A DNA stretch of 64,000 nt from Oceanospirillales bacterium (GTDB lineage Bacteria; Pseudomonadota; Gammaproteobacteria; Pseudomonadales; Endozoicomonadaceae): contig SIHQ01000012.1 in NCBI GenBank assembly GCA_004762125.1, positions 62,001 through 126,000 on the forward strand. The letters are read 5' to 3'. Below, one piece after another: positions 45,708-55,479 of the stretch (its first letter is position 1; every line of letters starts with the position of its first letter). The position numbers and the translations under genes are program-made. The notes under the pieces were generated by a model that saw only the letters and a list, made by a program, of their open reading frames with translations, had not been told where the DNA came from and made no database searches.

Positions 45708-47090
45708 GTGTTAAAGATTTATAACTCTCTGACGCGACAGAAAGAGATCTTCAAGCCACTGGATGAAAACCATGTGCGCATGTATGTCTGCGGTATGACG
45801 GTGTATGACTTCTGTCATATTGGTCATGCCCGTACGGTGACAGCCTTTGATGTGGTGTCCCGTTACCTGCGTGCAAAGGGTTATAACCTGACCTACGTTC
45901 GCAACGTTACAGACATCGATGACAAGATCATTCGCCGTGCCATTGACAGCGGTGAAACTATTGGTGTGCTGACCGATCGAATGATCGCTGCCATGCGAGA
46001 AGATTTTAAACGTCTGGGCAATATTGAGCCCGACCAAGAGCCTCGAGCCACTGCTCACGTAGAAGGCATGGTCGAGATGATTGCGGATCTGATCGAAAAA
46101 GGCTTTGCCTACGCACCGGGTAATGGTGATGTTTATTATAGCGTTCGTAAATTTGATGGTTACGGCAAACTATCAGGCAAGGTTCTCGAAGAGCTGGAAG
46201 CCGGTTCCCGTATCGAAATCGATGAGCAGAAAGAAGATCCAATGGACTTTGTGCTCTGGAAAGGGGCCAAAGAAGGCGAGCCAAGCTGGACGTCTCCATG
46301 GGGCGACGGTCGCCCTGGCTGGCATATCGAATGCTCGGTAATGGGTAAGTGCTGCCTAGGTGATACGTTCGATATTCACGGTGGTGGTTCTGATTTGAAG
46401 TTCCCTCACCATGAAAATGAAATTGCCCAGAGTGAGGCATCTAATGGTGCTACGTTCGTCAATACCTGGATGCATTCCGGTGCGATCCGTATTGATAACG
46501 TCAAAATGTCCAAGAGCCTGGGTAACTTCTTTACGATTCGCGAAGTGCTGGATAAGTATGATGATGAATTAGTGCGCTATTTCCTCATTTCCAGCCAGTA
46601 CCGTAGTCCGGTAAACTATTCAGAAGACAGTCTGAAGGAAGCCGGTGTTCGATTGGAACGTCTCTATACGGCTCTGAAAGGGTTGAATGTCGAAGGTGTT
46701 GAGCCTGCTACTGGCACAGCCTTTGAAGAGAAGTTCATCGGAGCCATGGATGATGACTTCAATACACCGGAAGCGTTGGCTTCCCTGTTTGAACTGGTTC
46801 GTGAACTGAATAAGGTTCGTACTGAAGATGAGCAGAAAGCTAAGCCTTTGGCGGCTCTACTGGTCAAGTTGGCAGGTGTTCTGGGTATTCTTCAGCGTAA
46901 TCCGGAAGCATTTCTTAAATCAGGCTCTGATGTTGATGATGCCTGGATTGAAGAGATGATTCAAAAGCGTAAAGATGCCAAGAAAGCTCGTGATTTTGCC
47001 GAATCTGACCGGATTCGTGATGAGCTGGCGGCTCAGGGTATTATTCTTCAGGATTCCCGTGAAGGGACAACCTGGCGTATTGAGCGCTGA
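45708..47090 (+). CDS. cysS: Cysteinyl-tRNA synthetase
   Basis: 460 residues. Motifs: [18 protein letters not shown] (zinc-binding Cys and HIGH), WHIECSVMG and [14 protein letters not shown] (other zinc ligands), and [12 protein letters not shown]. It charges tRNA-Cys. The GTG at 45708 with AGGA eight bases upstream is preferred over the TTG at 45702. It is 120 bases downstream of glnS. Confidence 0.95.
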   Translation: MLKIYNSLTRQKEIFKPLDENHVRMYVCGMTVYDFCHIGHARTVTAFDVVSRYLRAKGYNLTYVRNVTDIDDKIIRRAIDSGETIGVLTDRMIAAMREDFKRLGNIEPDQEPRATAHVEGMVEMIADLIEKGFAYAPGNGDVYYSVRKFDGYGKLSGKVLEELEAGSRIEIDEQKEDPMDFVLWKGAKEGEPSWTSPWGDGRPGWHIECSVMGKCCLGDTFDIHGGGSDLKFPHHENEIAQSEASNGATFVNTWMHSGAIRIDNVKMSKSLGNFFTIREVLDKYDDELVRYFLISSQYRSPVNYSEDSLKEAGVRLERLYTALKGLNVEGVEPATGTAFEEKFIGAMDDDFNTPEALASLFELVRELNKVRTEDEQKAKPLAALLVKLAGVLGILQRNPEAFLKSGSDVDDAWIEEMIQKRKDAKKARDFAESDRIRDELAAQGIILQDSREGTTWRIER

Positions 47091-47108
47091 TATAATCAAT
47101 CCTATTTG

Positions 47109-47132
47109 CCCTGTGGGAGTTTTTCCGCAGGG
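47109..47132 (+). terminator. Hairpin after cysS
   Basis: CCCTGTGG / CCGCAGGG with an eight-base loop; followed by TCTTCCTGTTT, a weak T-rich tail. Confidence 0.5.
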
Positions 47133-47315
47133 TCTTCCTGTTTATTATGAAAATGCAGCTCTATTAAGCTCTGTATTATTTTCATGTTTCGGGGTGAGCT
47201 GCATTTTCCGCTCATGGCTGTTTGAAATGAGTCTTTCCTGAAGACTTCTGCTTTTTTTCTCCTCTTTCTTTTAGCCCTTTATTCAGGTGTAAATGGCAAA
47301 TCATGAGTCATTATT

Positions 47316-48680
47316 ATGAGTTTTACTTCACTCGGCCTTTCGGATCTGATTCTCAAAGCCGTTGAGCAGAAGGGTTACACAACACCATCGCCCATTCAGG
47401 AGCAAGCGATTCCCGCTGTCCTGTCCGGAAGAGACGTAATGGCTGCTGCCCAGACGGGTACAGGTAAAACCGCTGGTTTTACTCTTCCGCTGCTGAATAT
47501 TCTGAGCAAAGGGCCAAAAGTTGGCGCTAATGAAGTGCGTGCGCTGGTATTAACGCCAACCCGTGAATTGGCGGCACAAGTACAAGAAAGTGTGGAAACC
47601 TATGGTCGATTTCTGCCACTGAAATCCAATGTAGTTTTTGGTGGTGTAAAGATCAATCCTCAGATGCAGAAGTTGCGTCGTGGTTCAGATATTCTGGTGG
47701 CGACACCCGGTCGACTGCTGGATTTGTATCAACAGAATGCCGTTCATTTTCGTCAGTTAGAAGTGCTGGTACTGGATGAAGCTGATCGTATGCTGGATAT
47801 GGGCTTTATTCACGATATTCGTCGAATTCTTAAAATTATTCCGAGCAAACGTCAGAACCTGATGTTTTCGGCCACCTTTTCTGATGATATTCGTGCATTG
47901 GCCAAAACCATTGTTCATGATCCGATTGAGGTTTCAGTTACTCCGCCTAACTCCACAGTAAAAGCCGTTAAGCAATGGCTGCATATTGTTGATAAGAGCA
48001 GTAAGACCAAAGTTTTGATCAAGTTGATCAAGGATAATGATTGGAGGCAGGTGTTGGTATTTAGCCGAACCAAGCACGGAGCCAACCGCATTACCAAAAT
48101 GTTGGAAGCGGCCGGAATCACGGCTGCAGCGATTCATGGTAATAAAAGCCAGGGTGCGAGAACTCGTGCGTTGTCAGATTTTAAAAACAGTGGTGTTCGT
48201 GTATTGGTTGCTACGGATATTGCGGCCCGTGGTCTCGATATTGATCAGCTGCCTCAGGTGGTTAACTTTGACCTGCCGAATGTACCGGAAGACTATGTGC
48301 ATCGAATTGGCCGTACCGGCCGTGCTGGTGCAACGGGTCAGGCTGTCTCACTGGTGTCCTCTGATGAAGCGAAGCAGTTAAAAGATATTGAAAACCTGAT
48401 TCGTCAGCATATTGATCGTGAACCTATTGTTGGCTATGAAGCTACTCATGATGTTCAGGAAACCTCGCTTAGACAGGCAAAAGCAAATAAGCCGAAGAGA
48501 GCTGGAAAGCCGGGCGAACACAGAGAAGGTAGAGAGCGCACAGCGAGAAAGCCTCAGAGAAGTAGGCAGCCTGCCAGCGCTACCAGCGGTGATAGAAAAC
48601 CTGATCGATCACCGAAGCCAGCAGGAGCTGGAGCAGGAAGGCAAAGAAGAAGGCCTTCACAGGGTAGTAAACCCGCTTAA
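47316..48680 (+). CDS. rhlE: DEAD-box RNA helicase, RhlE type
   Basis: 454 residues. Helicase motifs in order: the Q motif ([14 protein letters not shown]), [51 protein letters not shown], and [10 protein letters not shown]. After residue 380 comes a basic, low-complexity tail rich in Arg, Lys, Pro and Gly. This matches RhlE, which acts in ribosome maturation and RNA turnover. Single gene with its own ribosome-binding site. Confidence 0.92.
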   Translation: MSFTSLGLSDLILKAVEQKGYTTPSPIQEQAIPAVLSGRDVMAAAQTGTGKTAGFTLPLLNILSKGPKVGANEVRALVLTPTRELAAQVQESVETYGRFLPLKSNVVFGGVKINPQMQKLRRGSDILVATPGRLLDLYQQNAVHFRQLEVLVLDEADRMLDMGFIHDIRRILKIIPSKRQNLMFSATFSDDIRALAKTIVHDPIEVSVTPPNSTVKAVKQWLHIVDKSSKTKVLIKLIKDNDWRQVLVFSRTKHGANRITKMLEAAGITAAAIHGNKSQGARTRALSDFKNSGVRVLVATDIAARGLDIDQLPQVVNFDLPNVPEDYVHRIGRTGRAGATGQAVSLVSSDEAKQLKDIENLIRQHIDREPIVGYEATHDVQETSLRQAKANKPKRAGKPGEHREGRERTARKPQRSRQPASATSGDRKPDRSPKPAGAGAGRQRRRPSQGSKPA

Positions 48681-48708
48681 GTTAATGCCTTAGTTGTTGC
48701 CTGAAAGT

Positions 48709-48730
48709 AGTCTTTGGTTTTCCAAAGGCT
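48709..48730 (+). terminator. Hairpin after rhlE
   Basis: AGTCTTTGG-TTTT-CCAAAGGCT with one G-T pair. A short pyrimidine tail follows. Confidence 0.5.
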
Positions 48731-48851
48731 GCTTTCCCCTGTCATACCTCACATATGAATCAACCTGTACTGCTGGACACACCTTTTATCTGCATCATGG
48801 TGCGGGTAACCCTTCTGAGGAATTAGGCAGTAGAATTATGTCGGTGTTTTT

Positions 48852-49910
48852 TCAGGATGTACGCCTGCTTTTCTTCCGGGATATGATGTTTTCTTTTTTT
48901 GCCACAATTTCTTCCTGTTCATCACTCCATTGAAAATAATGCTCAATGGAAGCAAACCAGTGATCGGGTTTTCTGGCGTCAGCTCTCAGAAGATGGATTG
49001 TGGCTGATTCAATAGCTTCAGACTCAGTGTATTTTGTAGGCGTTGCATACCCAGGCTGGCAGATGAAGTGACTTATATGATTCCATGTGAAATGGACAGG
49101 AAGGTTAAGCGCGTCTGCCAGAAATTGTATGTCTTCAGTCACGGTACTTAACTTGTCACTCTGAAAGAGTACTTCCGAATTTGCACGCTGAATCAAGTTT
49201 GTTAGACAGGGGATTTGCTCTGAAGTCAGATCTCTTGGTGTACTCCCTGTCTTTACGACAGATTGGAGGTATTCTGTCAGTACTCCCTGAATTTCAACGG
49301 CTTCTGGCGCTTTGGTGATGTCAGGTTTCGCCTCCACTGCAGTGGCTTGTTCTTTTTGGCGCCCTTTAGTGCTGACTGTTTGCCACTGTTCCTGTGTGAA
49401 TTTTGCCCCGAGCCTGTCGATTGTCCACTCTTTTCCTGTTTTGGAGAGGTTGGAAGTAACCGTTTCAGCCAGTAACGGAGGAGCCGGTTGTATGAAAGGA
49501 ATTGAAAAAGCAGGTTCTTTGGTTGATGGCGTTCTATCTATTGCAATTTTCTCCTGAGAAGAGCTTCTCTGATCAGCAGGGGATACTTCAGGTGTACTTG
49601 AATGGCTGTTCGGTTTTTCGGTGGTTATAGCTGCTTCACTATCGTCATGGCCGCTGAAATCGTAGTCCAGAAAAATGGATTGCTTGGGAATAGCGAGGTC
49701 TGAAGCAATATTGGGAATCTGATCGGGATAAACCAACCAGCGTTGCTGATTGGCTTTCACTACGAGCGGTTTTCCGACTGCGGTATCCCATAGAGAAAGA
49801 GGGTGTGGTTGGCAATCACTGGCTGGGTGGAGGTTTTCCCTTTGAAGAACTCTGGGAGTATCTCCACCCTCTTGTTTCATAGTCAGTGAAACGGCTGCCT
49901 TGGTGCGCAA
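48852..49910 (-). CDS. Uncharacterised protein, possible degenerate OTU-like C-terminus
   Basis: 352 residues from a TTG with AGGGA just upstream. I recognise no family with confidence. Residues about 90-160 are low-complexity (Ser, Pro, Thr, Glu). Residues about 258-320 (DIQFLADALNLPVHFTW, then IHLLRADARKPDHWFASI) resemble the second half of an OTU domain, including a His-Trp like that of the OTU gene at 11-14 kb; no DGNC nucleophile is present. The frame stays open and looks coding upstream of the TTG to about 49971, overlapping the previous ORF. This may therefore be the 3' part of one larger broken gene running from 51087. Confidence 0.5.
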   Translation of the reverse strand: MRTKAAVSLTMKQEGGDTPRVLQRENLHPASDCQPHPLSLWDTAVGKPLVVKANQQRWLVYPDQIPNIASDLAIPKQSIFLDYDFSGHDDSEAAITTEKPNSHSSTPEVSPADQRSSSQEKIAIDRTPSTKEPAFSIPFIQPAPPLLAETVTSNLSKTGKEWTIDRLGAKFTQEQWQTVSTKGRQKEQATAVEAKPDITKAPEAVEIQGVLTEYLQSVVKTGSTPRDLTSEQIPCLTNLIQRANSEVLFQSDKLSTVTEDIQFLADALNLPVHFTWNHISHFICQPGYATPTKYTESEAIESATIHLLRADARKPDHWFASIEHYFQWSDEQEEIVAKKENIISRKKSRRTS

Positions 49911-49954
49911 CTCTTCCCTAAGAGCGTCAGGTAAAAAGGGTAAACTGGTTGTTT

Positions 49955-50494
49955 TTATAGCAGGATTGTTTCAGCTGATTTCACGCGACTGAGATATTCT
50001 TCGAAAGGCTCTTTACGATCAAAAAGGCAGGGCAGTGTTTTTAAAAGTCGTACGGTCAGTAATACTGCATCACCGCTGTCGAAGTTGTTCAGATCTACTT
50101 TCTCTTTGTAGGCATTGATCAATCGAATGGTCTGTTCGGGCAAGTCCAATAGGAGGAAGGTCATCATAATGTCTATGTCTATGTCTATGTCTATGTCTAT
50201 GTCTATGTCTATGTCTATGTCTATGTCTATGTCTATGTCTTGATTATCCTGTAGATTGTTGTCTTGCTCATAAATCGATAGCCAGCGTTCCAGACCGTTT
50301 TCATTCTGATTTAAAAGTTGTCTTAAAGATTTCCAGTTGTCGTAGCTACCATAGTGTTCAATGGCACATTCGATCAGTAAAAGCAGTAATCCCATTGCTT
50401 TGTGTCGTGTATTGCTGGCACTGCTTTGATCTTTCAGCCGTTCTTGCTTCAGGTATATATGCGTCAGTTGATCATAACTGTCGATTCTTTCCAT
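49955..50494 (-). CDS. Uncharacterised ORF with an Asp-Ile repeat, middle part of a broken locus
   Basis: 179 residues from ATG 50494. It is mostly helical and contains a run of about 12 Asp-Ile pairs encoded by a hexanucleotide repeat, with no domain I know. The frame is open and coding-like well upstream of this ATG, to 50731 (for example SLQGLDYLYWKDREKIQL and GIAPTLTGTPECDKVL), which points to a frameshift from the preceding ORF rather than a true start here. No ribosome-binding site fits the ATG. It may be the central segment of a protein starting at 51087. Confidence 0.5.
   Translation of the reverse strand: MERIDSYDQLTHIYLKQERLKDQSSASNTRHKAMGLLLLLIECAIEHYGSYDNWKSLRQLLNQNENGLERWLSIYEQDNNLQDNQDIDIDIDIDIDIDIDIDIDIDIDIMMTFLLLDLPEQTIRLINAYKEKVDLNNFDSGDAVLLTVRLLKTLPCLFDRKEPFEEYLSRVKSAETILL
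50169..50240. repeat. Hexanucleotide microsatellite, 12 copies of ATGTCT
   Basis: A perfect 72-base array, reading GACATA on the coding (minus) strand and translated as Asp-Ile. A six-base unit keeps the reading frame when copies are gained or lost. Confidence 0.97.
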
Positions 50495-50601
50495 AAGGCC
50501 GTGAATGGGAAGGCTTAGTACCTTATCGCACTCTGGGGTTCCAGTGAGAGTAGGGGCTATGCCTAGAGCAATTAGGCCGTGACGAAGGTGGATGTCGGTG
50601 G

Positions 50602-51087
50602 TTACCGCATACAGTTGTATTTTCTCTCTGTCTTTCCAGTAGAGATAGTCCAGACCTTGGAGTGAACCCAGAAGAATAATCGACTTAAGATTTTCAGCGT
50701 GACGAACGCTTTTGGGGTCTTTGGATTGTTTTTATTTTGCTTTTTTAGCTTGAGCTTTAGGGGAAAAATAGAGCGTGCATAGTTCTCGATGCTTGTTCGG
50801 GAGGCGTCCAACTGATCTCCAGTAGTGTCCTTAACCTGCTTTGATAACCTTTGTGTCGGTTTTCTGATACCGATACATTTTTGAGGGTTAGAGCTGCCGG
50901 GCTCTACTCTTGGTGGTGGTGGAGTTGAAGCCTGTTCGAGTATTTTTTCCTTTTCCACCACTCTCGATCCAGATTTTTTTTGACGGCGATTTTTTTTAGT
51001 AGGCTCAGTGGTTTCAGCCTTGTCGATTGAGATTGGTGACGAAAGAGGACGGCTTGAATGAGGGTTGTCGGGTCCACCTGTAGCCAT
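50602..51087 (-). CDS. Uncharacterised Pro/Ser/Lys-rich N-terminal ORF of a broken locus
   Basis: 161 residues from ATG 51087, which has a good ribosome-binding site (CGGAG seven bases upstream). The sequence is polar and disordered-looking (RRQKKSGSRVVEKEK, then TPPPPRVEPGSSNP), with no signal peptide. Around 50730-50755 it enters an A-rich stretch (CTAAAAAAGCAAAATAAAAAC), and the coding-like frame moves to the neighbouring register. The last 40 or so residues given by this frame (after KKQNKNN) are therefore probably not native. No known function. Confidence 0.5.
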   Translation of the reverse strand: MATGGPDNPHSSRPLSSPISIDKAETTEPTKKNRRQKKSGSRVVEKEKILEQASTPPPPRVEPGSSNPQKCIGIRKPTQRLSKQVKDTTGDQLDASRTSIENYARSIFPLKLKLKKQNKNNPKTPKAFVTLKILSRLFFWVHSKVWTISTGKTERKYNCMR

Positions 51088-51187
51088 GACATGCTCCGGT
51101 TAACTATCGGGATGCATGAGTTATCGACTGAAAGGTTTCTGGCAGAAGGTGTGCAGGGTGGCGAAACCCTGCAAATATGGAGGGCGG

Positions 51188-52042
51188 TTAGTGATGAAGG
51201 TGTTCAGCTGCGTACAGTGTATTCTCGAGCAGGGTTGCCACGGTCATCGGTCCAACACCGCCCGGCACCGGCGTAATCCAGCCAGCTTTTTCAGAAGCCT
51301 TATCAAACTCGATATCACCACACAGGCGGCCGTCATCCATACGGTTGATGCCGACATCAATAACAATAGCGCCTTCTTTTACCCAGTCACCTTTTACAAT
51401 GCCGGGCTTGCCAACAGCCACGACCAAAATGTCTGCTTGTGAAACCACTTTAGGCAAATCATTCGTAAAACGGTGGCAGGTGGTTGTGGTGCAGCCGGCC
51501 AGTAGCAATTCCATGGTCATGGGGCGACCCACTATATTCGACGCGCCAACAATAACCGCATTCTTGCCGCGAATGGCTTCTCCTGTGCTTTCAAGAAGAG
51601 TCATAACGCCTTTCGGTGTGCAAGGGCGAAGAATGGGAACCCGTTGAACCAGTCGACCAATATTATAAGGGTGGAAACCATCCACATCTTTATCAGGGCG
51701 AATGCGTTCAATAACGAGATCGGTATTAATGTGGTCAGGAAGAGGAAGTTGAACCAGTATGCCGTCAATAGCCGGGTCATCATTAAGCTGGTCAATCATG
51801 GTGAGCAGTTCTTGTTCGCCGGTAGAGGCTGGCAGGTCATGAGATATAGAGTGAAAGCCTACTCGCTCGCAGTCTCTCCTTTTATTGCCAACATACACCT
51901 GGGAAGCAGGATCATCACCAATCAGAATGACGGCCAGGCCGGGCACTCTCGATCCCTGTTGTACTCTTTCCTTAACGCGGTCAGCAATAGTGTCTTTTAA
52001 TTTTGCGGCGATCGCTTTGCCGTCGATGATGCGTGCGGTCAT
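51188..52042 (-). CDS. folD: Bifunctional methylenetetrahydrofolate dehydrogenase/cyclohydrolase
   Basis: 284 residues. Catalytic Lys in [17 protein letters not shown]; further landmarks are [35 protein letters not shown] (NADP loop) and [16 protein letters not shown]. FolD interconverts methylene- and formyl-tetrahydrofolate in one-carbon metabolism. The ATG at 52042 ([12 protein letters not shown]) matches the usual N-terminus; the frame is open to 52078. No strong ribosome-binding site is seen. Confidence 0.95.
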   Translation of the reverse strand: MTARIIDGKAIAAKLKDTIADRVKERVQQGSRVPGLAVILIGDDPASQVYVGNKRRDCERVGFHSISHDLPASTGEQELLTMIDQLNDDPAIDGILVQLPLPDHINTDLVIERIRPDKDVDGFHPYNIGRLVQRVPILRPCTPKGVMTLLESTGEAIRGKNAVIVGASNIVGRPMTMELLLAGCTTTTCHRFTNDLPKVVSQADILVVAVGKPGIVKGDWVKEGAIVIDVGINRMDDGRLCGDIEFDKASEKAGWITPVPGGVGPMTVATLLENTLYAAEHLHH

Positions 52043-52261
52043 GTTCGTGGTGGATGCCTGTTGGATGACAAGCCACATATTCTACCAGTGAAATGGCTCG
52101 AATATGATGCCGTATCAGTATTTTCCTGTAATTCATTCATCTCAGCTGTCCAGGGTGTAGTCAGCATGGAACGTGTGTGTTAGATTTATCTCCGTTCTGA
52201 CGCCGCCGGTGATCGAACCTGGATTAATTCATGTCGCTAAGGTGCTGAATTAAAACGACTG

Positions 52262-52290
52262 TTGACGATTGAACAGGTTCTAGGTAATAT
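52262..52290 (+). promoter_or_regulatory. Promoter of the tRNA operon
   Basis: TTGACG (52262-52267), a 17-base spacer, and TAATAT (52285-52290), followed by a GC-rich discriminator (TCGCCGCG), as in stringently controlled stable-RNA promoters. The first tRNA starts 35 bases later. Confidence 0.75.
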
Positions 52291-52325
52291 TCGCCGCGTT
52301 GCACAACAGAGCAGCAAACAAGTTA

Positions 52326-52402
52326 CGGGGTATAGCGCAGTCTGGTAGCGCGCCTGCTTTGGGAGCAGGATGTCGGGAGTTCGAATCTCTCTACCCCGAC
52401 CA
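52326..52402 (+). tRNA. tRNA-Pro (TGG)
   Basis: 77 nt with the CCA end encoded. Acceptor CGGGGTA / TACCCCG; anticodon stem CCTGC / GCAGG around loop TTTGGGA, giving anticodon TGG; T-loop TTCGAAT. Confidence 0.97.
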
Positions 52403-52466
52403 CTTTTTGTCATTGCTTTTCAATTTGAAATCGTTGAGCATTGTGATTGATTAATAAGAGTTAAGT

Positions 52467-52543
52467 GCGCTCGTAGCTCAGTTGGATAGAGCACCCGCCT
52501 TCTAAGCGGGTGGTCGCAGGTTCGAATCCTGCCGGGCGTACCA
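52467..52543 (+). tRNA. tRNA-Arg (TCT)
   Basis: 77 nt with CCA. Acceptor GCGCTCG / CGGGCGT (with G-T pairs); anticodon stem CCCGC / GCGGG with loop CTTCTAA, anticodon TCT; T-loop TTCGAAT. Confidence 0.97.
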
Positions 52544-52611
52544 TACAATTTCTAGAATTAAGTTTCTGGTTTGTATGATTAAAATTTGAAGCTCTTAATT
52601 AAAAGTTTACT

Positions 52612-52688
52612 GGTGGGCGTAGCTCAGTTGGTAGAGCCCCGGATTGTGATTCCGGTGGTCGTGGGTTCGAGCCCCATCGTCCACCCCA
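52612..52688 (+). tRNA. tRNA-His (GTG)
   Basis: 77 nt including the extra 5' G (position -1) that pairs with C73, the identity element of tRNA-His. Acceptor GTGGGCG / CGTCCAC, anticodon loop TTGTGAT, anticodon GTG, CCA encoded. Confidence 0.97.
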
Positions 52689-52758
52689 GTTTAGACAGGC
52701 TTTAATCTTTATAGATTCAGTCTGAAATGAGTTAAGCAGCATCAGTAAAGTGTTGTAA

Positions 52759-52843
52759 GCGGATGTGGTGGAATTGGTAGACACGCTGGTTTTAGGTACC
52801 AGTGTCGTAAGACGTGAGAGTTCGAGTCTCTCCATCCGCACCA
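52759..52843 (+). tRNA. tRNA-Leu (TAG)
   Basis: 85 nt class II tRNA with a long variable arm (TGTCGTAAGACGT). Acceptor GCGGATG / CATCCGC, anticodon loop TTTAGGT, anticodon TAG, CCA encoded. Confidence 0.97.
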
Positions 52844-52850
52844 GAACTTA

Positions 52851-52880
52851 ACGGGGATAAGCTTGCTTATCCCCGTTTTT
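52851..52880 (+). terminator. Terminator of the tRNA operon
   Basis: A 12-bp stem ACGGGGATAAGC / GCTTATCCCCGT with a two-base loop apex and five T. It starts eight bases after tRNA-Leu. The following 52881-53185 holds only the upstream region of tig. Confidence 0.92.
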
Positions 52881-53185
52881 GTATTTGAAAAAAGCATTGG
52901 AAAGAAGCGGTCTTGTGAAGAGCAGAGGTACCTTGGTAACCTCTTCTGAAGACCGTTTGAATTCCCTGACAAAGTAACCTGGCTGAAAGTGTTGGCCGAA
53001 TAGAGTCACTAGTCCGTTGCTGCATCGATATCTGTGTTGAAGCGTTCATTTAACAGTATCGGTAATGTGCGTGAGAGGGACTGTTTTCGAGCCACTGATA
53101 TAGGGTGCATCCCATAGGTACATTTGCTAATCTATGCGCCTTTATTCAATACGTTCAGCTACTCAGGTTTTATTGAGGAACGCAA

Positions 53186-54550
53186 ATGCAAGTCTCCGTT
53201 GAAACGACTTCCGGTCTGGAGCGTCGTCTAACAATTACTATCGCTGCTGATCAGGTTGAGGGCGAAATCGCCAAACGTCTGCAGGATCTGTCTCGCAAGG
53301 TACGTCTGGATGGTTTCCGTCCTGGCAAGATACCAATGAAAGTGGTTAAGCGCCGTTACGGTGCTGGCGCTCGTCAGGAAGTATTGGGCGAACAGATGCA
53401 GCAGGCTTTCATCGAAGCTGTGACTCAGGAAAAACTGAATCCTGCTGGTGCTCCGCGTGTTGAGCCAAAAACTGACGAAGATGGCAAGGATTTTGAATTC
53501 GTTGCAATCATCGAAATCTACCCGGAAATCGAACTGAACGATTTCTCTGGTGTTGAAATCGAGCGTCCGGTTGCAGAAGTTAAAGACGAAGACATCAACG
53601 AAATGATCGAGACCCTGCGTCAGCAGAGCAAGTCATTCGAAGATGTTGAACGTGCTGCTGAAACAGGTGACCAGGTCGTATTTGATTACGTTGGCACTTT
53701 TGCTTCAGGAGAAAAGGCTGGCGAAGAGTTTGAAGGCGGTAAAGCTGAAAACTCTACTCTGGAACTGGGCTCTGCCCGTATGATTCCAGGTTTTGAAGAC
53801 GGACTGGTTGGCGTATCCGCTGGCGAAGAAAAGACTCTGGAACTGACTTTCCCTGAAGACTATCAGTCTGAAGAGCTGAAAGGTCAGGCTGTCAAGTTTG
53901 CCTGTAAGGTACACAAGGTACAGGGCACTGCTCTGGCTGAACTGAATGATGAATTCTTCGAGCGCTTCGGTGTGACCGAAGGCGGTGAAGAAGCGTTCCG
54001 TAAAGAAGTTCGTAAGAACATGGAACGTGAACTGCGTCAGGCTGTTAAATCCAAGGTCAAGAACCAGGTAATGGACGGTATTCTGTCCGGTCACGAGTTC
54101 GCAGTACCTTCTCCGTTGGTTTCCCAGGAAATCGATCGCATGCGTGAGCAAGCGGTTCAGCAATTCGGTGGTGCTCAGGGTGGTTTCGATCCTAAGCAAC
54201 TGCCAGCTGAACTGTTCCAGAAAGATGCCGAGAAGCGTGTAGCTCTGGGTCTGCTGGTTGGCGAAATCGTTAAGCAGAAAGAAGTGAAAGTTGACGACGA
54301 TCGTGTACGTGCGATGGTTGAAGAGATGGCTTCTGCTTATCAAGAGCCTCAGCAAGTGATTGACTGGTACTACAGCAATGACGAACAGCTGTCCCAGATC
54401 AAGTATGTTGTTCTGGAAGAGCAGGTAGTAGATACTATTCTGGATGCTGCAAAAGTTTCTGAAACAGAATGCAGCTACCAGGACGCTATCAAGCCAGCCG
54501 CTCCTGAAGCGGAAGAAGCTGAAGCTGCTGATGAAGCAGAACAGGCCTGA
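53186..54550 (+). CDS. tig: Trigger factor
   Basis: 454 residues in the standard order: ribosome-binding N-domain with the GFRPGKIPMKVVKRRYG signature (residues about 44-60), FKBP-type prolyl isomerase domain (about 160-245, GDQVVFDYVGTFASGE), and helical C-domain, ending in an acidic Ala/Glu tail. It is the ribosome-bound chaperone for new chains. GAGG precedes the ATG. It is followed by clpP and clpX as in most gammaproteobacteria. Confidence 0.97.
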   Translation: MQVSVETTSGLERRLTITIAADQVEGEIAKRLQDLSRKVRLDGFRPGKIPMKVVKRRYGAGARQEVLGEQMQQAFIEAVTQEKLNPAGAPRVEPKTDEDGKDFEFVAIIEIYPEIELNDFSGVEIERPVAEVKDEDINEMIETLRQQSKSFEDVERAAETGDQVVFDYVGTFASGEKAGEEFEGGKAENSTLELGSARMIPGFEDGLVGVSAGEEKTLELTFPEDYQSEELKGQAVKFACKVHKVQGTALAELNDEFFERFGVTEGGEEAFRKEVRKNMERELRQAVKSKVKNQVMDGILSGHEFAVPSPLVSQEIDRMREQAVQQFGGAQGGFDPKQLPAELFQKDAEKRVALGLLVGEIVKQKEVKVDDDRVRAMVEEMASAYQEPQQVIDWYYSNDEQLSQIKYVVLEEQVVDTILDAAKVSETECSYQDAIKPAAPEAEEAEAADEAEQA

Positions 54551-54630
54551 GGCAACAGCGTCGTCTAATGTTTTGGCCGGTATAGCCGTTTAAACAGCTT
54601 TGAATACCGCTAAAACTGCGACACGTTATG

Positions 54631-54661
54631 CGACCCGCTCTTATTGCGGGTCGTTCCTCTT
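54631..54661 (+). terminator. Hairpin between tig and clpP
   Basis: CGACCCGC-TCTTATT-GCGGGTCG followed by TTCCTCTT. It may terminate tig transcripts or attenuate clpP expression. Confidence 0.6.
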
Positions 54662-54688
54662 CGACTTGGCAAGGAGTTTAGACAGGAC

Positions 54689-55327
54689 ATGTCCAGACTG
54701 ATCGAAACGCAATCCGTGGCTATTACCAATACCGGCCTGGTGCCTATTGTTGTTGAGCAGTCCGCCCGCGGCGAGCGTTCCTACGATATTTATTCTCGTC
54801 TGCTCAAGGAACGGGTGATCTTCCTGGTAGGTCAGGTTGAAGACCATATGGCCAATCTGATCGTAGCCCAGCTGTTGTTCCTCGAGTCCGAGAATCCGGA
54901 TAAAGACATTCATCTTTATATCAACTCTCCGGGTGGTTCCGTAACCGCCGGTATGTCTATTTACGACACCATGCAGTTTATCAAACCTGATGTTTCCACT
55001 ATGTGTATTGGTCAGGCGTGCAGTATGGGTTCTCTGTTGTTGACTGCCGGAGCTCAGGGTAAGCGTTTTGCGCTGCCACACTCACGGGTCATGATTCACC
55101 AGCCATTAGGTGGTTTTCAGGGGCAGGCGTCCGATTTCGCCATTCATGCTCAGGAAATCCTGACTATTAAGGAGCGTCTGAACAACATTATGGCGCACCA
55201 CTCTGGTCAGCCAATGGAAATTGTTGAGAAAGACACCGATCGTGATAATTTCATGAGTGCGGAACAGGCTATGGAGTATGGTCTGATTGATAAGGTACTG
55301 AGCAGTCGCGTGCCGACTGAAAAGTAA
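54689..55327 (+). CDS. clpP: ATP-dependent Clp protease proteolytic subunit
   Basis: 212 residues. Serine protease triad: Ser in [11 protein letters not shown], His in [10 protein letters not shown], Asp in the ERD-type segment [10 protein letters not shown]. It forms the 14-subunit chamber that degrades unfolded substrates fed by ClpX. The ATG at 54689 is taken because it matches the normal N-terminus; the frame is open to a GTG at 54644, inside the preceding hairpin. Confidence 0.96.
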   Translation: MSRLIETQSVAITNTGLVPIVVEQSARGERSYDIYSRLLKERVIFLVGQVEDHMANLIVAQLLFLESENPDKDIHLYINSPGGSVTAGMSIYDTMQFIKPDVSTMCIGQACSMGSLLLTAGAQGKRFALPHSRVMIHQPLGGFQGQASDFAIHAQEILTIKERLNNIMAHHSGQPMEIVEKDTDRDNFMSAEQAMEYGLIDKVLSSRVPTEK

Positions 55328-55479
55328 CCTGCTTGACCATTTCGGAAATAACAGGTGAATCTGATGCAGTAGATTTGCCTGTTTTCTGTAAAAATCTCCT
55401 GCTAACCACTTGAAAATACGCCCCAATGCCTGCATCTTGTTTTTTATGACAGGCGTTGTTTCTACAACAGGGTAATCGA

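Noticed and set aside
50730-50760. An A-AAA-AAG heptamer in the correct register inside the first ORF of the broken locus, suggesting programmed -1 frameshifting.
   Set aside because: A -1 slip there meets a TAA three codons later, so it would not join the downstream frame. A simple mutation or read error is more likely.
52599-52972. Minus-strand ORFs over the tRNA-His and tRNA-Leu genes.
   Set aside because: They are antisense readings of tRNA genes, a common annotation artefact.
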